Below are positions 1 through 12,560 of a stretch of DNA of 64,000 nucleotides, one piece after another. Every line of letters begins with the position of its first letter. Within the stretch, counting starts at the first letter, position 1. This stretch comes from Blastomyces gilchristii SLH14081. Lineage: Eukaryota > Ascomycota > Eurotiomycetes > Onygenales > Ajellomycetaceae. The position numbers and the translations under genes are program-made. The notes under the pieces were generated by a model. That model made no database searches, was not told the origin of the DNA, and saw only the letters and a program-made list of their open reading frames with translations. The stretch is taken from positions 5,621,510 through 5,685,509 of the forward strand of contig NW_003101680.1 in NCBI RefSeq assembly GCF_000003855.2, written 5' to 3'.

Positions 1-1019
1 TCATTAATATATCAATCTTGATTGATTAGTGAACTGATAGCATCTTCATCTATACTCAGTTTCATAAGCATTTTCATTCTTTATAATGAGTAGAGAGTGA
101 GATCAGAAGTATTGAAATATGTGAAAGTATTTAAGCATTCTTTCAGTGCTTTTATATTTGATTCTGTAAATGTTGAAATTGTATGAATTTCTTATTATAA
201 TAATTGTTGAATCTCTTTATATTGATATTATTAAGTTGCATGCATATCAGCTATTTATTATTATTATAGTTTCAACATTGCTCAGAGTCACTGTGACACT
301 GTGTCTATACTTATGTTCAGAGATTCTCTCATATTATTATTAGATATGATTATATTGTTTATTAGATGTGTGATATCTGTGAAGTCTGAAGAAGTGTAAT
401 TATATAAATATCTCATACATCTGAGTGTCAGAACTCTTAGATCTTTCACTAATATTCTCTTATAAGATCTTATTACAGAGTCAGAGTGACTGATAATCAA
501 GCTTCTATCTGAGAACTCAGTGTCTGTTTAACTGTGTTTCTCTTTCTTACATGTTGTTACATGTTTAAATATCTCTCAATGAATAATTATTTCTAATGAG
601 AAGATGATATATAGATAATTATTTCTAATAAGAAGGTAATGAATGTTTTTCTAGTATAAGAGATCTACACTGAATAGATCAGTATTATATTGATAGGTCT
701 TATATAACAAAGAGAAAAATGTTAGAGAAGAAAAAGAAAGAGAAAGTATGAGAATCAGTGATTAAAGTGAATATTTATACATGTATATGGTGATATATGC
801 AGTGGAGCTTCGGGGTGGAAGAATCTATACATGTTCATGGTGGCTGAGGATCAGTGATTGAGAATGGCTGAGAATCGGAGTGTATGCATTCGTGGTGGCT
901 GAGGATCAGCAATTGAGAATGGCCCCGAATCGGAGCGTACGCGTTTGAGAATGAAGCGGTTGGAATCTGTGGAGTGTAACGGAATAGTCTATATGATTGA
1001 TCGGGCGCAGCCCGCCACA
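1..1019 (-). mobile_element. Gypsy copy a: 5' internal end plus 5' LTR (partial)
   Basis: Positions 1-654 match 6,855-7,509 closely, so they are the 5' internal (gag-side) end of the same Gypsy family as copy b. The 5' LTR runs 655-1019; it starts TATAAGAGATC (TGTAAGAG in the other copies) and ends GCCCGCCACA. The element reads on the minus strand and continues beyond the left edge of the window. The LTR is about 95 bp longer than the one at 1592-1861 because it holds two 55-bp direct repeats (about 838-947), which keep several CpG sites. No intact ORF remains. Copia A resumes at 1020, so this copy was probably inserted into Copia A. Confidence 0.65.
838..947. repeat. Two 55-bp direct repeats inside a Gypsy LTR
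   Basis: Two units start with TGGCTGAGGATCAG at 841 and 896, a period of 55 bp. The second unit keeps CpG-rich bases (GGCCCCGAATCGGAGCG), while the first has TG/CA at the matching sites. They are absent from the LTRs at 1592 and 7510. Confidence 0.75.
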
Positions 1020-1591
1020 GAGACTGTACTTCAGTTTATGCTTTAAAAGATGTAAGTGAAGATTTATCAGTATATTTAAATATCTTGATTAATGATAGAG
1101 ATGTATTGATCATCATGATTACAGCTTGTATTATTTCTTCTCAAAGATCTCTTTTTAAGTCACTATTAAATAGTAGACTTCTTGTCTTTTCAGTAATAAT
1201 ATAATTAATGTATTCTGCAGAACTGTTGAATTGTAGTGTATTAGAAGTAATTATCTTATATATGATTTCTTTAATCTGATAATAGATCATAAGATTCTGA
1301 CTTTTAAATTCTCTTTCTTCATCTTAATGAAGAATTTTAACTCTTTATTATATAGTTATCTCTATATCTGTTATGAAATTCACTAGGTTTACTATTGATT
1401 TCTCTTTTGATATTATTAAAATTGCTCATCAGTAGTGTATAGTATTATCAGTGATTTTTAATTAGTAGCTCACACTCTCTCTAGAGACTATATCTTTCTT
1501 ATCAAAGAGTGTCTTCTCTCTCTCTATCAAATCAATGAAGAATCTCATCACTGACTTAATAATTCTTATCATAGATTAAAAAATTGAATGT
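1020..1591 (-). mobile_element. Copia A, fragment 1 (integrase region)
   Basis: This stretch aligns with about 18,500-19,045 of Copia B; for example, both contain CATGATTACAGCTTGTATTA followed by similar text up to ATTGAATG. It is the integrase part of a Copia polyprotein on the minus strand and is full of stops. It is cut on the left by the LTR of Gypsy a and on the right by the LTR of Gypsy b. The same Copia resumes at 8339 after the gap, at a point matching about 19,203 of Copia B. Confidence 0.6.
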
Positions 1592-1861
1592 TGTAAGAGA
1601 TCTACGCTGAATAAATCAGTATAATACATAGATCTTATATAATAAAGTGAAAAATGTTAGAGAAGGAAAGAAAGAGAAGGTGCGGGAATCAGTGATCAGA
1701 GTGAATATTTATATATATATGCAGTGAAGCTTCAGAGTGAAAGAATAGAAATTTCATAAGTTTTTCAGCTAAAAATTGATGACTGAGAATTGAAGCTTTT
1801 AGCAGAATCTGTGAAGTGTAATAAAATAGTCTATATAATTGATCAGATGCAGTCTGCCACA
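1592..1861 (-). repeat. 3' LTR of Gypsy b
   Basis: The LTR begins TGTAAGAGATCTACGCTG and ends TCTGCCACA, giving TG...CA ends. It is followed on its inner side by a purine tract when read on the minus strand (plus-strand TTAGTCTCTTCTTTTC), as expected for the polypurine tract next to a 3' LTR. Its partners are at 655-1019 (Gypsy a) and 7510 onward (5' LTR of Gypsy b). Confidence 0.7.
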
Positions 1862-2379
1862 TTAGTCTCTTCTTTTCAGAAGTGATACAGAGTCATGAGC
1901 ATGTAGTTCTCATCAGTCAAGAGCTGCTGTCTCAGATAATACAGAGCTCAGAGTTCAGATCAGATGATTATAGTCAACTCATTTTATAAGATATTATTGA
2001 CTGCAGCTGCAGAATCTCTTATCAAGAATATCTTCAATCTCTTATTCAAGTTTGTTATCTTCTTCTATGATCTCTGGTGACTGTTAGTCAGAAGTCAGTT
2101 GAGAAGATAACAGATCAGTAATAGTGCAGTAAAGCAAGCTTGTATAAAAGACATTATAAATCTCTAATGATATATCAAGATAATAGTTGTAACTGTCTAG
2201 AAGTTCTATCACTTTATACTTGATATAATAGTGATCTAGTGTATGAGATGAGCATGTGATCTGTATATTCTTAAGATTTAATCATATCAGATCTTCTATC
2301 TTATATTGCTTAGCAGAATCTCAGTGAACATTGATTCAATCTTCTTAATCTTGTTTAGCACTTATTATAAAGACTTCTG

Positions 2380-3050
2380 CTCAGTTGCAGATGTCTTGAA
2401 GCTTTATTACTATATTATCAGTAATCTGAATTGAACTGTGAGAGTTCAGTGTGAACTGTGTGATCTCTAGAAGATTCAACACTTTCATGTGATAACTATG
2501 TGTGAGAAAGAACAGGCTTATATCTATTGAAACAGTATCTTGATTATTGATAGCAATCTCTGTGTATAGAAGAAGATTATATCAATCATTCTGTGAATAA
2601 TTACAGAATCTATATAGATAGTTCTTTACAGTCTGAATTATTTATTCTGATGCATCATCAGTCTCAGAGTGATAGACAGTTAACAAATGACATATAATCT
2701 TGAGAACTTGACAGATTCTTGTTCAGAAAGTACTTACAAATTGACAACTCTGATCTGTGACTATAGATCTCAGTAATTCATATATTTAATAGAATAGACT
2801 CTGTAGAAAGACTTCAGTAACTTGTTTAATATTTATCTTATTACAAGATTTCAATATTATATCTTTGCTTAATTAATTCACAATGATCAGAATGTTTCTA
2901 CAACTCTTACTCTCAGAGAGATTAATAGTGAAGTCAATTACTACATTCTGTCAGATTCTATCAGAGATATTAAGTGATTTCAGTAGATCTTCTCTACAGT
3001 TCTTTCATAAGATAATGAAAGAATAATAATTGCAGTTTCAAATAAAATGT
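2380..3050 (-). pseudogene. Gypsy b integrase remnant
   Basis: Minus-strand translation shows TDQSCQFVSTFWTRICQ, then YHSETDDASE, NWYNLL-like text and IAINNQDTVSIDIS. These are the DDE-core landmarks of Ty3/Gypsy integrase: D in SDRGxQF, then TAYHPxTDGxxE with the catalytic Glu, then INxxxxxSxGxSPF. The catalytic-core glycines are changed to Asp or Ser, as G-to-A mutation would do. A C-terminal domain follows toward 1862 but is too decayed to name. Confidence 0.7.
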
Positions 3051-3639
3051 CTAATACTGTTTAATATCTCAGATCAGTAGAACTCTTGAGAGATTATTTA
3101 ATACAATTATTTATAATCTGAGTAACTGATTATATGTGAATCATGCATCTCTTATATTATTCAGATGTGTAAGAGTTCAGAGTAAGAGACTCAATATTAT
3201 TCACAGAACTGTAGAGTATTATTATCATTGATTGAGTATTCTGAGATGTCAGTTCTTATGTGTAGTTCTGGGAAGAATCAGAGTGCTTCTTAGTATACTG
3301 CTTCAGTGAGTGCTTGAAGAAGTTCATCAGTTTAAGCTATTATATATCATAATTCATTCAGTATAGATTCAGGAGAAGTTGAGATATCAGTGTTAGTATC
3401 AGTGTCAGTATCAGTGTCAATGACAGTTTGAAGAGAGAGTGTTCTAATCAGAGAAGTATGTATAGTATCATAAGTTATTCTATCTTGATTAACTAATATC
3501 TTTGAATCTAGAAGCCGGTGTTCTCAGTTCATTCAATGAATGTCTATTACATTGAAAGGTATATCTTACTCTTATTATAAGAGAGCATCTGTCATTGAGT
3601 TCTAACTACTGAGGTGATAGTGTATAGTGAAATGAAAAT

Positions 3640-4600
3640 GACTTAATAGCTCAGATTATTATATCTGATATTCAGTAAGCTTACAGATGATTGTAAAATG
3701 CTTGAGATTCTTATAATCTATGATTATCTCAAATTTAAAGATACTTCAGAGTTCAGAATCTCATTCTTCTAGATAGTGTATAATTATGAGAAGTTTCTTA
3801 TCATAGATCTCATAATTGCATTTGACAGAACTCAGTTTTCTAGACATGAAGATGCATGATTATAAGACATCTTCATCATCATATTACAATATAGCTTCTT
3901 CTGTAATATAGTCAGAGAAGTCAGCTTTGACAACTGTCTTATAATCAGAATTAAATATAATTAATAGAGAGATATTAATGAATATTCTCTTTGTCTATAT
4001 AAATGTAGCTTCAGTATCTGCTGATCACTGAAATACTGAGTTCTTCTTGATAAGTTCTGTAAGTGATCTTGTGATATCTGAGAAGTTTCATATAAATCAC
4101 TGATAGAAGTTAGTAAATCTGATGAAGCTTTGTACATCTTTTACAGTACATGAAGCTTTTCATTCAAGAATGACAGAGACTCTCTCAGAATTTATTCAAA
4201 TTCTCTTGTCAGCTTCTATGATAAAACTTAGATATTTTATACTCTTGACTTTGAAATCACACTTGTCAATATCTATTGATAGTTCTGCTTCTTATAATTA
4301 TTATAATACTCTCTATACATGGTTCTGATATTTCTTTCTGAATTCATCAGTGAAGATGAGAATGTTATCTAAATATGCAGATACAAACTTATCAAGGAAA
4401 TCTCAGAGTGCTCAGTTGATATACTTCTGAAATATACTGAGAGTATTAGTCAGTTGAAAGAGTGTGACTACTCATTTAAAGAGGTTATAATATGTTCAGA
4501 ATGCTGTAAGTCATTTATCTTCTTCAGTCATATGAATCTTATGAAATGCAGTGATGATATCTAGCTTTGTAAATTATTAAGCTTATCTGATACATGCTAG
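3640..4600 (-). pseudogene. Gypsy b reverse transcriptase / RNase H remnant
   Basis: Read on the minus strand, 4575-4495 gives the RT fingers motif resembling AFHKIRMTEED. The palm motif is AYLDNILIF at about 4380-4350, where the second catalytic Asp has become Asn (a G-to-A change). Around 3720-3640, DYKNLKHF and TEYQ match the end of the Gypsy RNase H domain. Frameshifts and stops separate the blocks. Identification rests on motif order and spacing typical of Ty3/Gypsy pol. Confidence 0.7.
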
Positions 4601-6040
4601 AGTTTCATTGATGAGAGATAGAAGATAATAATCTTTCTTTATCAATCTATTCAGATCTTGATAGTTCACATAGAATTGAAGTTCTTCATCTAATTTCTTT
4701 ACAAACAGAATAGAAGCTGCAGCAAAAGAGTTACTAATATATATAAATCTCTTATTCAACAGATTATTAAGTGTCTTCTGAAGAAGAAGAAGTTCATCTT
4801 GAGATATATTGTAAAGAAGGTCTCATAATAACTTGAGATTCTTATCATTCTTCTTTTCTAACTTAATACTGTATTTCACTTCTGAACCTTGTAAGAGAGA
4901 TATATTTATAATGTTATCTTGTCAGAAGATATCTAGATATTCATGATATTATTAAAAGAGTTTTGTATGAGAATCTGTTATTATAGTACAGATTAACTTT
5001 TCTAGAGCTTTCTTAATATCAGTCAGACTGATGAAATAGATTACTATATAATCATACTATCAGTGACTTTGTTGATAATCTCATTAATAACTTCTTTTTT
5101 AAAGCATTTTATAAGGATTGACAGAGATCTGTGTAAGGTTCATAGTCTTGTAAATATCATCTTCATGAATTCTATTATTGTTAGAGAATATTAAGCTCCT
5201 GTTTTAAGCATTCAATAAGATACCTTGTTCAGACAGTCAGACAAGTTCTAGTATAAGATTATAATCAAGATTATTAACTTCATATATATAAGTATCTTCA
5301 TGTTAATGTTCTCTAATATCTATGTTTAGTTTCATCATGTAACAGGTGTGAATGTCTTTTGAATCATCAAATTCTGCAAAGAGTCAGAGTTTTAACAAGA
5401 GAATATACTGAAGATTGTAATGTCTTACAACTGAAGATTTAATCATTGCATAGTGACATAGATCACTGTCTATTATGACTTTCATATTATATATATTATC
5501 AACTGCAGTAGATACAAGAATTGCATTCATTATTATTTTCTCTTCAAATTATTATCATCTGACCTCTTCAAGCTCCTGTTTGTGAATTTGAACAGAAGTT
5601 AATCTTTTCTCTGTTTCATTGAGATATTCTTGTAGTTATCTTCTGAATCTTTCTTCAATGCAATGTGATTGATGTGAACTGTCAGCATTGATCTTTCTTT
5701 TGAATGAGAAGATATATAGACTGATCAGTAGTTGAAAGTAATATGTTCTGATCAGTTACAATTAATACACATCTCTCATTGATGTCAATTAGTGACTTCT
5801 TCAGAAGCAATTCTAGAAACTCAGAAATTTGTTCAGATGACAGAGACTCTTGTTTATGCATAAACATTTAAGTTCATTCAATTCATAGTATCTGCATTGT
5901 CATTCTTCAGCACAGGTATATAAATAGCTGCGGTGTAATATCTTCTATCACTGTTTTATACTCTTAAGCTTGATCAGACAGTTATTCAACATTCAGAGTT
6001 ATATACAGAACTCTTCATAAGTTGAGTCTTCATCTACACT

Positions 6041-6546
6041 TAGAACGGCCGCTGAGATCATGAATTTCACATTTAGTTTCATTCAATCTGATCTCATACA
6101 TTTCTTGGTGTGAATCCCGCTGAGACTAGTCATTAAAAAAACATGCAAAGTGACAATATATAAGATCTTAAAATGAAACCATGACTTGAAAAAAAGAAGA
6201 AAGTGGTCTCATTTGATCTCATTTAGTCTCATTCTTGACATAAAGTTACTATTTTTAGACATTTTAAGGTTTTTTTTAGACTATTTTTAATTTTTTAAAA
6301 AGTAACACTTTTTGATAATACTCAAATGAGATTTAAAGTCATTTAAAGCAATAAAAATAATTTAAATTGAGAAGTGAAAATCATGATCTCATTTGAAAAA
6401 TGTGATAAGAGTAGACAGTAAGTCTCACTGAGACAGTATGAGACTACTATCTAATGTTAAAACTGTGTAATGGAATCAGTCAAATTGGTAATGAGACTAT
6501 CAAAAAATCTAGTTCTGGTCTCAGACACAGTCACACGGTCAGTCTA
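6041..6546. mobile_element. MITE 1 (506 bp, hAT-related)
   Basis: The element starts TAGAACGGCCGCTGAGATCA and ends TCACACGGTCAGTCTA, the same ends as the 5.8-kb hAT elements here. It is flanked by an 8-bp target duplication, TCTACACT (6033-6040) and TCTATACT (6547-6554), which differ by one C-to-T change. It has no coding capacity. It shares with the hAT the left subterminal text ATCATGAATTTCACATTT and the motif AACACTTTTTGATAA. It is inserted in the gag-side half of Gypsy b. I infer that it is moved by the hAT transposase. Confidence 0.8.
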
Positions 6547-6854
6547 TCTATACTTACAAGAGCTTGTAAGAGTGTAAAAGTTAATGTCTTCTTAAGTATA
6601 CTAATCTTCATTTGATTCTTCTAAGATTGATCACCTACTTCTAGAATCTTGATATCAAAGTCAGAAATGAATGTTGTAAGAGAAGTGTTTCTCTGTTAGA
6701 CACTCTGTAATTAATCTAACACTTTCTATTACATAGCAGTGTTCTAGAATAGAATATTAAGATATTTAATAATATTGTCAGATGTTTATAATGCTGATTT
6801 ACATGCTTTCATTCATGAATAAAACTTCTGTCTCACACAATTCTTCAATTATTC

Positions 6855-7509
6855 ATTGATATATCAATCTTAATTGATTAATAAACTGATGACATCTTTA
6901 TCTACACTTAGTTTCATAAGTATTTCCAATCTTTATAATGAATAGAGAGTGAGATCAGAAGTATTAAAATATGTAGAAGCATCTAGACATTTCTTCAGCA
7001 CTTGCATATTCATATCTGATTCAGTCAGTGTTGAAATTGCTTATACAGGAATTTCTAGTTGAGTTAATCATTGAATTTCCTCATATTGAAGTTGTTGATT
7101 TACATGCATATCAGCTATTTATTGTTATTGTAATTTCAATATTATTCAGAGTCACTGTGGTATTATATCTATACTTGCATTCAAGAGTTCTTTCATATTA
7201 TCATTAAACATGTTATTTATTGAATGTGTAATAACTGTGAAATCTGAAGAAGTGTAATTGTATAAATATCTCATATGTTTAGAGTGTCAGAACTCTCAGA
7301 TCTTTTACTGATATACTCTTTATAAGATCTTATTACAGAGTCAGAGTAACTAATAAGCAAGCTTCTATCTGAGAACTCAGTGTCTGCTTAACTGTTTTTT
7401 ATATGTTGTTACATGTTCAGATATCTTCTCAATAAGTAATCATTTCGAATGAGGAGATGATGAGTGTGAATAATCATTTCTAATAAGAAGATAATGAATA
7501 ATTTTCAAG
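6855..7509 (-). repeat. Gypsy b 5' internal region (duplicate of 1-654)
   Basis: Starts TCATTGATATATCAATCTTAATTG, matching the first bases of the window, and stays alignable to the LTR start at 7510. It is the 5' untranslated/gag end of the Gypsy family. I see no open frame of note on the minus strand. Confidence 0.7.
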
Positions 7510-7693
7510 TGTAAGAGGCCTACGCTGAATAGATCAGTATAATATATGAATCTTATATAACAAAGTGAAAAACATTAGAGAAGGAAAGAAAGAGAAGATG
7601 TAGAAATCAGTGATTGAAGTGAATATTTATACATGTATGCAGTGAAGCTTCGGGGTGAAAGAATAGAAATCTCATGAGTTTTTCAGCTCAGAA
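7510..7693 (-). repeat. 5' LTR of Gypsy b, interrupted
   Basis: Begins TGTAAGAGGCCTACGCTGAA and follows the LTR at 1592 up to TTTTTCAGCTCAGAA. There MITE 2 interrupts it at 7694. The remainder of the LTR should lie in the gap. Confidence 0.7.
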
Positions 7694-7937
7694 TAGACTG
7701 ACTGTGTGACTGTGTCTGAGACCAGAATCAGATTTTTTGATAGTCTTATTATCAATTTGACTGATCTTATTACATGATTTTAACATTAGATAGTAGTTTC
7801 ATACTGTCTCAGTGAGACTTACTGTCTACTCTTATTACATTTTTTAAATGAGATTATGATTTTCACTTCTCAATTTAAATTATTTTTATTGCTTTAAATG
7901 ACTTTAAATCTCATTTGAGTGTTATCAAAAAGTGTGA
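7694..7937. mobile_element. MITE 2, inverted copy, truncated by sequence gap
   Basis: The segment is the reverse complement of the right-hand half of MITE 1: it starts TAGACTGACTGTGTGACTGT and contains AATTTAAATTATTTTTATTG. The 8 bp before it are GCTCAGAA (7686-7693); the matching duplication would be in the gap. Orientation is opposite to MITE 1. Confidence 0.75.
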
Positions 7938-8338
7938 NNNNNNNNNNNNNNNNNNNNNNNNNNNNNNNNNNNNNNNNNNNNNNNNNNNNNNNNNNNNNNN
8001 NNNNNNNNNNNNNNNNNNNNNNNNNNNNNNNNNNNNNNNNNNNNNNNNNNNNNNNNNNNNNNNNNNNNNNNNNNNNNNNNNNNNNNNNNNNNNNNNNNNN
8101 NNNNNNNNNNNNNNNNNNNNNNNNNNNNNNNNNNNNNNNNNNNNNNNNNNNNNNNNNNNNNNNNNNNNNNNNNNNNNNNNNNNNNNNNNNNNNNNNNNNN
8201 NNNNNNNNNNNNNNNNNNNNNNNNNNNNNNNNNNNNNNNNNNNNNNNNNNNNNNNNNNNNNNNNNNNNNNNNNNNNNNNNNNNNNNNNNNNNNNNNNNNN
8301 NNNNNNNNNNNNNNNNNNNNNNNNNNNNNNNNNNNNNN
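7938..8338. other. Assembly gap (401 N)
   Basis: A run of N bases. From the flanks it should contain the rest of MITE 2, the end of the Gypsy b 5' LTR and the rejoining point of Copia A. The stated length may be an estimate. Confidence 0.98.
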
Positions 8339-8527
8339 ATCATTCTTTTTTGCTAATATTAATATCACATTATTATTCATTGTTTATATGAAATTTATAA
8401 GTATGAAACTATCATCAGATGCAGAAAAATGAATTAAATCTCTGTATATAACTAGCTTCTTCAACTCATAGATATTTCTATCATTTAATCTCACAGTAAA
8501 AGAGAACATTCTGTCTGAAGATATAAG
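8339..8527 (-). mobile_element. Copia A, fragment 2 (GAG-pre-integrase region)
   Basis: Minus-strand translation gives SSDRMFSFTVRLNDRNIYEL followed by KKLVIYRDLIHF. This matches the same region of Copia B (about 19,200-19,400), where it reads SSDCMFLFIVRLNKNDIYKI. It is the linker between the Copia protease and integrase. The hAT copy 1 interrupts it at 8528, leaving GATATAAG as target duplication, and Copia A continues at 14,355. Confidence 0.7.
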
Positions 8528-8989
8528 TAGACTGGCCGGCGGGACCATGAATTTCACATTTGATCCCATTTGATCTGGTTCTATACATTTCTTAGTGTGA
8601 GTCCCACCAGGACCAAGCCTCAAAAAAATCTGAAAATGGACCATTTCTGAGAGAAATAATGTGAAAAATGATCAGATTTAATTCAAGAACAGTGAAATGA
8701 GAGTAATTTTTCAGAATAAACTGTGAAAGATAATCATTCTTTCAAAATCAGAATGAGACTGAGACTGAAGATTAAAATCAGTCTCATTCAGTTCATTCAG
8801 TGATTGCTTATATAATCAGAATTTAGTAATAATTATTGATAATGCTCATGAAACAACTAAATACATTCTTGTATAAGTTTATTCTTCACTTTCTCATGAA
8901 AACTACACTTCTCTGATATACTATGATCAGAGGTATTAAACTGTCTAATAATTTTATATTTTATAATCATGAGTTTCTTGATTGTTTCT

Positions 8990-11900
8990 CCTTGTAATTG
9001 TTCTTAGTAATAGTGATAAATATCTTAACTTAAGTTAAACTTTCACTTCATTCTCATCTCTATTAATGAAATTATCAGAATATCACATATCATCAGTGTA
9101 ATAGTTGAATATATACTCTCAACAATTTTTCATAACTCTAGAATTGATTTGATATGTAAATTTATCAGATCATCTTGAAGATAGTAGTTAAATTCAGTTT
9201 TATAAGTATATAGTTTTATCTGATTTTCAGTTATAATCAATGTATGTAAGTTCTGTTTCAAAGTTAGTATTATAGTTCTATATAATATGAAGTGTTATCA
9301 AAGATTGTTACTTACTAGAAAATTGTATTTCACTGTCTCTACATCTCAAACATCTGCTCATTTAAATCTCTGATAGTTAATATTATAGTAGTCTCAGACT
9401 AATTTGATATATAAGTCTTGTTTCTTCTCTGTTCAATCTTGAGAAGTGTAGATATTAACTTGATAGAAGAGATCTAGTAGAGCTGCTATAGCATAGTACT
9501 CTGTAAAAGATTGTTCAGTTTTACTGTAGTAATATACTAGTTTATCTCTTACAGTAATAATAGCCTGCACTATAGCATTATCTCAGACTGAATTTCTTTT
9601 TAAGTGATTCAACTGCTTCTCAAGATGAGTAAATAAACTGTTATACACTTATCAGACTGACTGCAGCATTGATATATAAGTGATTGAGACTGTCTTTATT
9701 ATCTTATAAAACTGAAACAGTAAACTAATCACATATTTCAACTGAGTTTACTTCATATCAGAAAGTTTCAATATCTGAATCTTTTCTCAATCAGAGTATT
9801 ACACTCAATGATCAATTATCTGATATAATTGAAGAGTCTGAACAGTTATCTCATATATTAAACTTTACTATATTCTAATATTCTGTATCATATTCAGTGA
9901 TGTGACTGATTTATTTATTTATTAAATATTATGAAATTGTTATTATTATTTAGAGAAGATATAAATCACATTAATAATGTTTTAAATCTGTGATATTTAA
10001 ATTATTAATCAATCTATTCAAAATTAACAGTAGTATTATTAAAAAGCATTATTAAAAAGCAATATTAAAAAGTGTTATTAAAAAACATTATCTTTTATAA
10101 AGTGAATGTAAAAGTTACTTGAGTAATCACTTTCATCTCATTCTTATCTCAAGAATCAGTTATCTCATTATTCTTCATCTCAATGTTAAGATTCTTTATC
10201 AGTGTTTATATCACAAGTTGAATCACATGAGTAATGTAGAGAATATGATCTTGTTTATTATTTCAGAAATGCAAAGTCAATTTTTACTCTAAGCTCTTTA
10301 TCATAGTGTAGTTATTCACAGTATTATAAGTTATAATTGTAAGAAGACTGAGACTAATATCTCAATAGTCATTTTTAATCACAGTTATTAATATCTCTGT
10401 TATATAATTCTCAGTATGACTACTGATCAATGATTTAAATTCAATTAATATCTCTTAATAAGTTCATTTCTCATCAATGTAATAACATATAACTCTTATA
10501 AATGTAAGATTGTTTATACTAGTTCATGCATTCACTGTGAGAGACACTCTTCAATAATTCTTCAACTCTGATTCTAGATATTGTATATTAACTTTGTAGT
10601 ATATCTTGAGATTGAACTGAAGACAGAATTGATGTGAAATATGAAGATTTGAATTAAGTATTTAAAGAAGTGTTTGAAATTCAGGGTTTTCAATTGATCA
10701 AAGAGAAAGATTCAGAGATATATATATATAAAGTAATTATTCACAGAAGTTATTAAATAAGAGTTATGAAATCAGAGTACTGATATATGATTATTTTTAC
10801 ATGATTTTCTTCAAATTAGAAAGTTAGTATTACTAAAAATTATTATCTGATAGAGAAACTTACCAGCTTAGTAGTAATTTTCTAATTATTTTTCTTTTAT
10901 TATCTGTATTCTGATGACTTCAGATGTCAGAAAATTTCTTCAGAGTTATGATCAGTTCATGATGAATATTTCTGAATGAAGTTACAGTGATTGTAGCAGA
11001 GAGATAACTCTTCAGTAATCTACAATATAATCTGTTGATAATTATTTTATAGTTCATCTCAGTGTTTATATTGAGTTTTTCATAAATTTTGTGATCTGAA
11101 ATCAGATATGAAAAATAAAGTGATTATTTATTATAATTGAAAGAGAGCATTCTGTATTGAATTATAAATAATATAAACTTTGTAATTCACAGTGATTTCT
11201 TGAAGAGTTTATGAATCTTTAATAGAAGTAAAAGAAGTGAAAGAAGTGAATTCAGAAGATATAATAATAATTTAAGAAAGATAATAATTTATTTTCAATA
11301 ACTGATCACTGATATGTGTAAGAAGAATTAATATAAGAGAAAATAATCTTGTTTCTTAGCTTAGTTATAATTTTAATACTAACTCAGATTGAATATCATT
11401 GATATATAAAAGTAAATAAACAATCTTGATTAATCTCTGTCATATTTCTTGAAATATATTAATATTATAAAAGAGAGTATTACTAAATTACATTATCAGA
11501 TAATATCATTAAAAATATATTAATATTATGAATATCAATGTTGAAAAAACATTGATACTTATACATTATAGTGATTTGTGAATCATGATAGTTAAATATA
11601 TATATATATATATATTATTCCTGACTTGATTACAACTTGTACAATAATTTTTAAAAACTCAAAATTAATTTCAATTATTAATAATTATGAACTTATAACT
11701 AATTAATATAAAAAGAAAAAAACTTTTTCTACTCATTATCTTTCTACTCTTTCTCATTCTTCTTATCATTCTTTATAATTCACTTCTTATTCTTCTTCTT
11801 CTTCTTCTTCTTCTTATCTGAGATGATAATCATCTTAAAATCTCTCTTTACTACCTTCTCAGAGAAGGGTTTCTACTGCTCTCTCTCAGTCAGGTCAATC

Positions 11901-12560
11901 TGTATCTCAAAATCCCACATTTTCTAGTCTGCTGTCTCAGGTTTCATCTCAGTAGTAAGCAGATTGACATGCTTAGAGAGTAGAACTGTCTTCTCAATGT
12001 TCTGAATCATGAAGTGTATTTAAGACCTGAATAAGATCTTAATTTTCTTCTTCTCTATCAGCTTCTGCTAATCAATTAGAGAACAGAAGTATTATTAAAA
12101 ATTATTATCTTTTATTAAATAAAAAACTTATCAGTTTTAACTTCTTTATCTCTTACTTTAACACTCTCTTAATCTTCTTCTATCACTGCTTATTTATAGT
12201 AACACTCTTCTTCTCTCTCTCTCTCTTTATCTTAGTCTTAAATCATTCTTGAGACTTCTTCTGATCTCATTACTACTGTATAAGACTCTTTACTATCTTC
12301 TTCTTCAATCTCTCACAGATAGTGTCATCTGCATTATTTCTATACTTAGTTCAGTCTAAATCTATCAGAAGTGTTACTTAAAATCATTATTATTCTACTT
12401 TCTTACAGAGCCTCTTCAAGGCATTATAATATATCTTACAATCTGTCTTCTTTTACTTGAATATCTTCTTCTTCTCTCTCTTCAATCTGTGACAGTACTC
12501 ATGTGCCTTGATAGTCTGCAGAACTGCAGAATATTTGAAGAAGAATAACATGATTGATTT
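8990..12560 (-). pseudogene. hAT transposase remnant, copy 1
   Basis: Read on the minus strand, about 10,700-10,340 shows YLESELKNY, then NNLTFIRVICYYIDEK and a block like FKSLISSHTENYITEILI. This corresponds to the conserved hAT core (WxS.N..F.gI..HYID..W....L.F..L.gsHtg.N). Around 9545-9490 it reads YYYSKTEQSFTEYYAIAALL, the hAT C-terminal region just before the dimerisation domain. Several short introns may be present, for example near 12,060-12,130. Stops are numerous. A cysteine-poor basic start region (REHCHRLKKEKKK in copy 2) lies near the 5' end; I cannot identify a BED finger with certainty. Confidence 0.7.

Larger units (their letters stand above)
1592..7937 (-). mobile_element. Gypsy b (Ty3/Gypsy LTR retrotransposon, decayed)
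   Basis: This minus-strand element has its 3' LTR at 1592-1861, internal DNA from 1862 to 7509, and a 5' LTR starting at 7510 that is broken by a MITE at 7694 and then by the sequence gap. Order on the minus strand: gag-side DNA (7509 to about 5400), protease region, reverse transcriptase (about 4600-4300, AYLDNILIF at about 4350-4380), RNase H end (about 3640-3720, DYKNLKHF) and integrase (about 3000-2400, QFVSTFWTRICQ near 2720-2770 and IAINNQDTVS near 2520-2550). The RT catalytic YLDD reads YLDN. Many stop codons interrupt it, so it cannot code for its proteins. Confidence 0.75.

Noticed and set aside
4122..5867. Short frames of 61-68 codons in Gypsy b
   Set aside because: They are either antisense to pol or isolated from the domain order; composition effects in AT-rich DNA.
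7894..8391. Four open frames of about 145-158 codons across the gap
   Set aside because: They are open only because N codons cannot be read as stops.
8384..8644. 86-codon minus frame
   Set aside because: It is a chance fusion of the hAT left end with the Copia A remnant across the insertion point.
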